A DNA stretch of 28,206 nt from UBA8514 sp034933685 (GTDB taxonomy: Bacteria; Bacillota; Clostridia; Lachnospirales; Anaerotignaceae), in assembly GCA_034933685.1 (NCBI GenBank), contig JAYFNB010000042.1, forward strand, positions 1-28,206, given 5' to 3'. The translations under genes and the position numbers were made by a program. Below, one piece after another: positions 22,332 through 28,206 of this stretch (positions are counted from its first letter, which is position 1; every line of letters begins with the position of its first letter). Below the pieces are notes generated by a model. That model did no database searches, was not told where the DNA came from, and worked only from the letters and a program-made list of their open reading frames with translations.

Positions 22332-23276
22332 TCATTCTATTCTATATGCAAAATTACACAACCAAACTAAAACCGGTATAGTAACTGCAGACATCAACGT
22401 TGAGGTAAGAACAATTTGTGAACCCCTTATGTAATTTCCTCCATATTTTTTTGTAAGAATTGAAGCAAAAGCAGGACAAGGTAAACCAAGTGTTACAACA
22501 GCCACAAGTGCCAACGCCAAATCCATATTAAACATTTTAAATAAAAACAAAGTGAATATAGGTATAATTCCAAGCCTTATTGCAACAATTGACCAAGCAA
22601 GTTTGTTCTTAAACATTTTCTCCAAAGGGTAACCAGCTAAATTCATACCAACAACCAACATCCCTATTGTAGCATTTCCCTTTGCCAAAGTATCAATAAG
22701 GTTTTGTATTGGTAAAGGTACTGGTATTGCTGATATACTAACAATAAGGCCAACAATCATAGCTATAATCAATTGGTTTTTGAACATACCAAGGCTTATT
22801 TTAACACCATATGGTGTATTCTTTTGTAAAAGTAAAAATCCATAAGAGTTTGTCATTAGTCTTATAAAAAGAATAAATACAGACATATAAAACAGACCTT
22901 CACTTCCAAATACACCTTCAATAATAGGTATGCCCATCATTCCGAAATTGGAAAACAAAATGCAGTATTTATATAAATTTTTGTCTAACTGCGGCTGTTT
23001 TGTCACCTTATTAAAAATATGCCCTAAAGCAAATTCAAAAAAGATTACAATAAATGATATTAAAATTAGTAATCCGCACTGGGTTAAAACATCAACCGTA
23101 AACTTAAATTGCATCGCTTTAAATATTGAACATGGCAACATAATAGTTGAATAAACATATGTTAGTACGCTCACCGCCGATTCATCAAGCTTGTTTTGCT
23201 TCATTGTAAAAAACCCAATAAGTATTATTGAAAACAGAACAAAAACTTGCTGAATGGTTATCATAAACACTTCCAT
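22332..23276 (-). CDS. AEC-family (auxin efflux carrier-type) permease
   Basis: A 314-residue membrane protein with about ten hydrophobic segments, of typical AEC length. Characteristic segments are FSNFGMMGIPIIEGVFG in the first half and TLGLPCPAFASILTKKYGG near the C-terminus. Bacterial members include malate and malonate permeases. GAGAGGAG precedes the ATG. It lies 103 bp after tctC on the same strand, with a terminator-like hairpin between, and 230 bp before the sigma-54 promoter of the alcohol dehydrogenase gene. It could import an alternative acid or export a fermentation end product of the pathway. Confidence 0.88.
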   Translation of the reverse strand: MEVFMITIQQVFVLFSIILIGFFTMKQNKLDESAVSVLTYVYSTIMLPCSIFKAMQFKFTVDVLTQCGLLILISFIVIFFEFALGHIFNKVTKQPQLDKNLYKYCILFSNFGMMGIPIIEGVFGSEGLFYMSVFILFIRLMTNSYGFLLLQKNTPYGVKISLGMFKNQLIIAMIVGLIVSISAIPVPLPIQNLIDTLAKGNATIGMLVVGMNLAGYPLEKMFKNKLAWSIVAIRLGIIPIFTLFLFKMFNMDLALALVAVVTLGLPCPAFASILTKKYGGNYIRGSQIVLTSTLMSAVTIPVLVWLCNFAYRIE

Positions 23277-23327
23277 TTTGTTCTCCTCTCAAAAATAAAA
23301 TATATCATGGCATTCTAAGCCTATATA

Positions 23328-23362
23328 AAATGCTGACAATGGACTTCCCACCGTCAGCATTT
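23328..23362 (-). terminator. Terminator-like hairpin after tctC
   Basis: The 10-bp arms AAATGCTGAC/GTCAGCATTT enclose a 15-nt loop. On the minus strand the stem runs into TTTTATAT. Termination may be partial, letting some transcription reach the AEC permease gene. Confidence 0.65.
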
Positions 23363-23379
23363 AAAATTAAAAAATTAAA

Positions 23380-24411
23380 TTATTTAAGGTAATCTGCGAA
23401 AGACATGAAAAGCTCTCTCTGTTTTTGTAATTCAGAAATTGAGTCATTAACTGAAAGAGCATATGGCTCCTGGAAACAGAAGCTATTTACTTCAGCCTTG
23501 TATTCTTCATCATTTTCAACAATGTCAAGAATTGCCGCATTCATAGCTTCAACGATTGCAGGGTCTGTTCCCTTTGGTGCAAGGCAAGCATAAAGTGTGT
23601 TAAGAACCAACTCTGGGCAGCCTGAATCTTTTGCAGCAGGAATATCACTTAAAAGGTCAGGGCTTGTTTCAAGTAATGTACAAAGTGATTTAACGTCACC
23701 ATTTTCGATATATTCTTTTGCTGATGAATAAGGAGCGATTGTTACATCAACATGATTACCAAGTAATGATGTTAAACGTTCAGCCGCATCGCCTGCATCA
23801 ATAACATTAAACTGAGCGCCTGCAGCTTTTTCAAGTATTACAGATGCAATGTAAACACCGCCGCCTGTAGAGATACCAAACTTAATACTTCCTGGGTTTG
23901 CTTTTGAAGCCTCAATAAGTTCTTCTAATGTGTTGTATGGAGCATCTGCAGGAACTAAAATATTTTCCCCTGATTGTTTGCCGTAAATTGCTACTGGCTC
24001 AAATGCATCATAACCGAAATCTGCAAGACCTGTTGCTTCATTGCCTGTAAGTGCTGCTGTGTTTGTTAATACAAATGTGTAACCGTCTGTGTCACCGTCT
24101 TTGTATTCTGTCATACAAATAGCACCATTGCTTCCTGTTACATTGTTCGCTACAACTGATACACCAAGTTTGCTTTCGAGCTTTCTTGCCAAAAGTCTAG
24201 CCATGTAATCTGTGTCGCCACCTGCGCCATGTGTTACAGCAAAATTAATTGTCTTTGTTGGCCAGTCAATTTCACCACTTGCCTGTGCCTCTGCTTTTGC
24301 TGGTTCACTTGCTGGTGTGCTGGCAGCCTCATTTGATGTTTTGCTGCTGCATCCTGCAAGCATAGAAACCGCCATTATACTCGCTAATACTCCTGTTACT
24401 AACTTCTTCAT
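23380..24411 (-). CDS. tctC: Tripartite tricarboxylate transporter substrate-binding lipoprotein
   Basis: A 343-residue TctC/Bug-family binding protein. The signal peptide ends in lipobox LAGC with lipidated Cys21, followed by a Ser/Ala/Glu-rich linker. The mature domain shows family features: WPTKTINFAVTHGAGGDTDYMARL near the start, GSNGAICMTEYK, and a KFGISTGGG segment. These proteins bind carboxylates such as citrate, malate or other hydroxy acids and deliver them to TctAB. The ATG at 24411 follows GGAAGGAAA and directly starts the signal peptide; upstream in-frame starts would mask it. An AT-only hairpin lies between tctA and tctC. Confidence 0.93.
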   Translation of the reverse strand: MKKLVTGVLASIMAVSMLAGCSSKTSNEAASTPASEPAKAEAQASGEIDWPTKTINFAVTHGAGGDTDYMARLLARKLESKLGVSVVANNVTGSNGAICMTEYKDGDTDGYTFVLTNTAALTGNEATGLADFGYDAFEPVAIYGKQSGENILVPADAPYNTLEELIEASKANPGSIKFGISTGGGVYIASVILEKAAGAQFNVIDAGDAAERLTSLLGNHVDVTIAPYSSAKEYIENGDVKSLCTLLETSPDLLSDIPAAKDSGCPELVLNTLYACLAPKGTDPAIVEAMNAAILDIVENDEEYKAEVNSFCFQEPYALSVNDSISELQKQRELFMSFADYLK

Positions 24412-24454
24412 AAAAATTTCCTTCCTTTCTCCTTTGAAATTATGTGAGTTTATT

Positions 24455-24477
24455 AATAATATTAATAAAATATTATT
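24455..24477. repeat. AT-only inverted repeat between tctA and tctC
   Basis: AATAATATT (24455-24463) and AATATTATT (24469-24477) form a perfect 9-bp repeat with a 5-nt loop, just after the tctA stop. It may be an mRNA processing or stabilising element that raises binding-protein expression relative to the permease. The all-AT stem is weak. Confidence 0.3.
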
Positions 24478-24484
24478 CTTAGCT

Positions 24485-25981
24485 TTATTCTTCCTCAATA
24501 AGAAGAGAAGCGGTTTCTTTTTTGCTGCTTCTTAATGATAGGAAAACTACAACTGCTGTAAGAACTATAAATATACAAAAAATCGGATGATTTAAAGGTG
24601 AATCTGAGGTAATAAGCTGAGAAACCTTTCTTAAATTAGACTCCAGCGTAGGCCCCAAAATAAAGCCTAAAATAAGAGGTGAACTTGGTATTTGCGCTTT
24701 TATTAAAAGATAACCTACAAGGCCAAATGCAAAAACACCTAATACGTCAAATGCACGGTTGCTGTCACCGATTGCTCCTACACAGCAAAGAACTACTATA
24801 ATAGGAAGTAAGAAATTTTTTGGAACTTTAAGTACCTTTATGAATCCTTTCATGCCGATAATCATAAAAATAAGCATCATAATTGAGGCAACAATCATTG
24901 CAAAGAAAATACCATATACTGTTGCTCCACTTTTTTGGAAAATCAGTGGCCCTGGAGATACACCGTGAACCATCAAACCGCCCAAAAGCATTGCTGTAAC
25001 AGCGTCACCAGGAATTCCAAGTGACAAAAGAGGAATCATAGCGCCGCCGATACCTCCGTTGTTTGCTGTTTCAGATGCTACTATGCCATCAATAATACCA
25101 GTTCCAAATTTTTCAGGGTTCTTTGAAGAATTTTTTGCAACTGTGTATGAAATCATGCAGGATACGCCGCCACCAATACCTGGCAAAATACCAACACCAA
25201 GGCCAATAAGGGCTGAACGAATTGCATTGCCAATTTGGCTTGTGAACTCTTTAAAAGTAAAGCCAACGCCATGCATTTTAACATCTTCTCTTACAACTAT
25301 TTCCTCATCACTTCTAACTGTGGCTGCATACTTAACTACCTCTGTAATTGCAAATAATCCAATAAGAACCACTAAAAGCTTAAAGCCTGCTGTAAGATTT
25401 GTATTACCAAATGTAAATCTAGCCTTTGAATCAATAGGTGAAAGGCCAACTGTAGCTAAAGTTGTTCCTATAATAGCACCGATAAGACCTTTTACTAAAT
25501 CCTTGCCTGTTAATGTTATAACTAAGGATAAAGAGAAAATAGTAAGGGCACAGTATTCAAAAGGCCCAAACTTAATAGCTAAAGCTGCTAACTTTGGAGA
25601 AATTAAAATTAAAAGAGCAATGCCGATTATTGTTCCAATGAATGAGAAAACAACACCAATACCAAGTGCTTTTGCGGCTTCACCTTTTTCCGCCATAGGG
25701 CTTCCATCAAAGCATGTTGCAACAGAAGATGGCGTGCCCGGTATATTAAGCAAAATTGCTGAAATTAAACCGCCTGAAATACCACCGATATAAAGTGCAA
25801 CCAAGGTTGAAATACCTTGCACCGGTGTCATTGCATAAGTTACTGGTAAAAACATTACAACTGCCATAGTTGCAGTAAGACCAGGAATTGAACCAAAAAT
25901 AATGCCAACTATAACTCCAATTGCTATAAGTGCAATAGTAAAAGGGTCTGTACATACGTTTAAAAATCCTTCCAAAACCAT
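24485..25981 (-). CDS. tctA: Tripartite tricarboxylate transporter large permease
   Basis: A 498-residue membrane protein of normal TctA length with about 11-12 hydrophobic segments. Signatures include GSIPGLTATMAVVMFLPVTY (30-49; a GxxPG turn) near the N-terminus, then GGISGGLISAILLNIPGTPSS, and the later GVGILPGIGGG and GAMIPLLSLGIPGD segments. It is the main translocation subunit of the TctABC carboxylate importer. GGAGGGAG lies before the ATG. It sits 19 bp after tctB and 73 bp before tctC in the same transcript. Confidence 0.95.
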   Translation of the reverse strand: MVLEGFLNVCTDPFTIALIAIGVIVGIIFGSIPGLTATMAVVMFLPVTYAMTPVQGISTLVALYIGGISGGLISAILLNIPGTPSSVATCFDGSPMAEKGEAAKALGIGVVFSFIGTIIGIALLILISPKLAALAIKFGPFEYCALTIFSLSLVITLTGKDLVKGLIGAIIGTTLATVGLSPIDSKARFTFGNTNLTAGFKLLVVLIGLFAITEVVKYAATVRSDEEIVVREDVKMHGVGFTFKEFTSQIGNAIRSALIGLGVGILPGIGGGVSCMISYTVAKNSSKNPEKFGTGIIDGIVASETANNGGIGGAMIPLLSLGIPGDAVTAMLLGGLMVHGVSPGPLIFQKSGATVYGIFFAMIVASIMMLIFMIIGMKGFIKVLKVPKNFLLPIIVVLCCVGAIGDSNRAFDVLGVFAFGLVGYLLIKAQIPSSPLILGFILGPTLESNLRKVSQLITSDSPLNHPIFCIFIVLTAVVVFLSLRSSKKETASLLIEEE

Positions 25982-26000
25982 TTTTTCATCTCCCTCCTAA

Positions 26001-26504
26001 TTAAAATCCAAATATACCAGCCGGAAGCAGTACATTTAAAAAGCGAACAAATACTAAATCAATTGCACAAGCAAACACTACCGCTACAACAAAAGTTAAA
26101 ATGTAGTTTCTGTCTTTTTTTGGCGTTAAAAGCAAAATTTCTGCAAACAAAAAGGTAATTGTTGTAATTAAGAAGCCAATGCCCTTCATTGCTACAACAT
26201 AAATTCCTAAGAAAACAAAAGTCAAAACTACTTCTCTGCTATTAACTATTTGTTGGACAATTGTTACCTTATTTTTTAAATCAACACCTGAAGCAATTGC
26301 ACTTTTTCTTTGTTTAATTCCTCTGAAAACAAGAATTAAGCTAAGAATTAAAATACAAGTTCCCCAAAACCTAGGCATAAATCTAGCATCTAAAGGTGTA
26401 GCGCCGCTGCCTGTAAAAACTGCAATTTGTCCCGTAAATGCAAGATATACAGATGAAATAACTGTTAAAACAATGCCCGGGTACAGATTCTTTCGATAAT
26501 CCAT
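26001..26504 (-). CDS. tctB: Tripartite tricarboxylate transporter small permease
   Basis: A 167-residue protein with four hydrophobic segments (about residues 8-25, 46-62, 90-107 and 118-160 as a pair), matching TctB. The ATG at 26504 is preferred because AAGGAGG lies at normal spacing; a second ATG two codons upstream is too close. It lies 40 bp after the hydroxyacid dehydrogenase gene. TctB sequences vary widely, so size, topology and position between the dehydrogenase and tctA support the call. Confidence 0.9.
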   Translation of the reverse strand: MDYRKNLYPGIVLTVISSVYLAFTGQIAVFTGSGATPLDARFMPRFWGTCILILSLILVFRGIKQRKSAIASGVDLKNKVTIVQQIVNSREVVLTFVFLGIYVVAMKGIGFLITTITFLFAEILLLTPKKDRNYILTFVVAVVFACAIDLVFVRFLNVLLPAGIFGF

Positions 26505-26544
26505 ATCCATTTCCTCCTTAAAATAAGTCCATTTTAAAATATAA

Positions 26545-27537
26545 TTATTTACCTGCCCACTTAGGATGATTATATACTTTTTTGTCAGCTACATATGGCC
26601 ACTTTTCTCCATTCATAACAGCTAAACAGCCATCTATGCACATAGTTGCCATGTTTATTACAGCTTCTCTTGTCTGTGCCGCACTGTGTGGAGTTACTAT
26701 TATGTTCTTCGCACTAAGAATTGCATCACCTTTAGCTGGGTCAGATGGCTCGCATTCAAAAACATCTAATGCAGCTCCGGCAATAACATCGTTGTTCAGG
26801 GCATCAATAAGGTCAGCTTCATTAACTATGCCGCCTCTTGAGCAGTTAACGATATAGGCTGTTTTTTTCATACTTCCAAGCTGTTTTTTCCCAATCATGT
26901 TTCTTGTGCTTGTAATTAAAGGAACATGCACGGAAACAAAATCAGCTTCTTTAATTAGTTCTTCATAATCTGAATAATATGTATAACCTCTTGCTTCAAT
27001 TTCTTCCTTAGAAATAAATGGGTCATAGCCTAAAACTTCCATTCCTACCTCTTTGCACATTTTTGCCGCTTGATTGCCAATATTTCCAAGGCCAATAAAG
27101 CCTGCTTTTTTGTTTAGAACTTCTGTGCATCTTCCCTGATTTCTAACAACAGAAAACATTCCTTCGCAAGTACCTGTATTGGCATTGATAAGATCCTTAC
27201 TAAGAGCAAAAATTAGAGCAACAGTGTGCTCTGCAACAGAGCGTGCATTAGCACTTGGTGTAATTACTATAGGGATGCCTGCAGCCGTTGCAGCTTCAAC
27301 ATCAACACTGTCATATCCTACACCAGTTCTTCCTATCACTTTAAGTTTAGGTGAACTTGCAATTGCATTTGCGTCCATTTTACCTATTCTTACTATTATT
27401 GCTTCAGCATCCTTCATTTCCTCAAGATAATTGTTTGGATCTCCATCGTTTGCAACATAAATGTCTGTTATGTCTTTACTTTTAAGTCTCTCCATTCCTT
27501 CACAGCAAACTTCCTGTGTCATCACAAACCTGCTCAC
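26545..27537 (-). CDS. D-isomer-specific 2-hydroxyacid dehydrogenase (PGDH-like)
   Basis: A 330-residue dehydrogenase without the ACT domain of SerA. NAD binding is shown by GFIGLGNIG (146-154) and Asp172 at the end of the second strand, which favours NAD over NADP. The catalytic triad is Arg234 (NCSRGG), Glu263 (DVFECEP) and His284 (TPHSAAQ). It interconverts a 2-hydroxy acid and its 2-oxo acid. The start is a GTG 8 nt after AGGAGG. As first gene of a sigma-54-controlled operon with a carboxylate transporter, it probably oxidises the imported acid. Homologues in other TctABC clusters act on sulfolactate or phosphoglycerate-like acids; no sulfolyase gene is present here. Confidence 0.9.
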   Translation of the reverse strand: MSRFVMTQEVCCEGMERLKSKDITDIYVANDGDPNNYLEEMKDAEAIIVRIGKMDANAIASSPKLKVIGRTGVGYDSVDVEAATAAGIPIVITPSANARSVAEHTVALIFALSKDLINANTGTCEGMFSVVRNQGRCTEVLNKKAGFIGLGNIGNQAAKMCKEVGMEVLGYDPFISKEEIEARGYTYYSDYEELIKEADFVSVHVPLITSTRNMIGKKQLGSMKKTAYIVNCSRGGIVNEADLIDALNNDVIAGAALDVFECEPSDPAKGDAILSAKNIIVTPHSAAQTREAVINMATMCIDGCLAVMNGEKWPYVADKKVYNHPKWAGK

Positions 27538-27651
27538 TTTTAAAACCTCCTAGAATTTATATGAAATTAGTAATTCGAATTCGAGTAAACCACCCAATTT
27601 AGACACATATTTAAAAAATTCGTGCATTCTTATTACCACATATAAATTATT

Positions 27652-27668
27652 AGCAAGATTCGTGCCAA
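27652..27668 (-). promoter_or_regulatory. Sigma-54 (-24/-12) promoter of the hydroxyacid dehydrogenase-tctBAC operon
   Basis: On the minus strand the sequence TTGGCACGAATCTTGCT is an exact match to the consensus TTGGCACGNNNNTTGCT. Transcription should begin near 27641, leaving a leader of about 100 nt. The activator gene lies immediately upstream. Confidence 0.9.
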
Positions 27669-27816
27669 TTTTAATTGCTGATTCAAAAATATTTTTTTTA
27701 GTTATTTTACACATTTTTTACATAGCCCATTTGTTAATATGTTACATGTTAATTCGATATTTCTCCATAATTGTGAACTTTAATTAGAGTTTACACACTA
27801 AAGCAAATATACACCG

Positions 27817-27841
27817 GTTGCAAATATCAACATATCGCAAC
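27817..27841. promoter_or_regulatory. Candidate upstream activator site
   Basis: A near-palindrome begins GTTGCAAATATC and ends ATATCGCAAC, with GTTGC/GCAAC outer arms. It lies about 150-190 bp upstream of the -24/-12 promoter, the usual distance for an enhancer-binding protein. It also sits just past the end of the activator gene. A related element occurs at 22269-22299. Confidence 0.55.
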
Positions 27842-27881
27842 ATAATTATGAAACAAAAATATTGTTTTTTAATAAAAATCA

Positions 27882-28206
27882 TTAATTTTCTTTCATCTTC
27901 CTCCATAAGGTAGTTCTATCTATCTTTAAAACGTCACAAACTTTTTTAACCGAGCCACCTTCCTTTTCAAAAATATAGTTAATGTATTTGTTTTCAAATG
28001 CTTTTAGAGATAATCTGTTTTCCATCAACTCTTCATATATGCCATCATTTAAATTCTCCACACCAAAAAAATCGTTTTCATCCTCTAAGTCTTCTCTGCC
28101 TATTAAATTGTTATCACAAATAACAACCGCCCTCTCTATCAAATTTTGGAGTTCTCGAACATTTCCCTTAAATTCGCTGATGCAAAGAATCCCTAATGCT
28201 TCCTCT
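27882..28206 (-). CDS. Sigma-54-dependent transcriptional activator, C-terminal fragment
   Basis: The last 107 codons of a gene whose beginning lies beyond the right edge. The fragment opens in the AAA+ sigma-54-interaction domain, ending with EFKGNVRELQNLIERAVVICD (the GNVREL motif of this class). After a variable linker comes a Fis-type helix-turn-helix (about the last 45 residues, with SVKKVCDVLKIDRTTLWRKMKE). The sensor domain is outside the window, so the effector is unknown. The two -24/-12 promoters downstream are its probable targets. Confidence 0.92.
   Translation of the reverse strand, partial: EEALGILCISEFKGNVRELQNLIERAVVICDNNLIGREDLEDENDFFGVENLNDGIYEELMENRLSLKAFENKYINYIFEKEGGSVKKVCDVLKIDRTTLWRKMKEN

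Noticed and set aside
25059..25793. A 244-codon open frame on the plus strand
   Set aside because: It lies entirely opposite tctA, which has clear family motifs, a ribosome binding site and operon context. The plus-strand frame is a by-product of tctA codon use.
26545..27537. Sulfolactate degradation as the pathway of the TctABC locus
   Set aside because: A PGDH-like dehydrogenase with TctABC is reminiscent of it, but no sulfolyase (suyAB) or sulfopyruvate gene is in the window, and an aldolase plus alcohol dehydrogenase do not fit that route.

Overview
The window comes from a low-GC, endospore-forming Firmicute, most likely an anaerobic clostridium. The evidence is AT-rich intergenic DNA, strong AGGAGG ribosome binding sites with frequent TTG and GTG starts, dipicolinate synthase genes (dpaAB), fermentation-type dehydrogenases and organic-acid transporters. 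Genus cannot be fixed from the sequence. There are no rRNA or tRNA genes, insertion sequences, phage genes or CRISPR arrays. It reads as a chromosomal stretch of small catabolic and housekeeping modules.

Left end (1-1520, minus strand): the start of a sodium:alanine-type symporter follows a PLP-dependent trans-sulfuration-family enzyme. The enzyme's 5' leader can fold into a long hairpin. Region 1.7-8.5 kb (minus strand): a carboxylate-catabolism locus. A racemase-like protein and a TRAP transporter (dctP, dctQ, dctM) are followed by a FadR-type GntR regulator, a cupin, a beta-keto acid cleavage enzyme (BKACE/DUF849) and a tartronate-semialdehyde-reductase-like dehydrogenase. A shared non-coding motif lies before the first gene and before the BKACE gene and is a candidate operator.

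Region 8.6-12.2 kb: a small membrane protein (minus), then a plus-strand pair of a GNAT-family protein and an unrecognised 744-residue charged helical protein. Region 12.2-16.6 kb: a sporulation-linked locus. dpaA-dpaB (minus) diverge from dapA-asnB (plus), and both sides carry sigma-K-like promoters in the 118 bp between them. dapA would supply the dihydrodipicolinate that DpaAB oxidises to spore dipicolinic acid. Region 16.6-18.7 kb: a yczE-like membrane gene with its marR regulator, behind a consensus promoter and a near-perfect MarR operator, then an HxlR regulator divergent from an FMN-binding split-barrel protein.

Region 18.8-28.2 kb (minus strand): a second carboxylate locus. It has the C-terminus of a sigma-54 activator, a 2-hydroxyacid dehydrogenase, a tripartite tricarboxylate transporter (tctB, tctA, tctC), an AEC permease, an iron-dependent alcohol dehydrogenase, a DapA-family aldolase and an uncharacterised 250-residue protein. 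Two -24/-12 promoters, each with a shared GTTGCAWATWTC element about 150-190 bp upstream, tie the dehydrogenase-transporter operon and the alcohol dehydrogenase-aldolase operon into one apparent regulon. An inferred logic is: import a hydroxy acid, oxidise it to the 2-oxo acid, cleave it to pyruvate plus an aldehyde, and reduce the aldehyde to balance NADH. The substrate is unknown.
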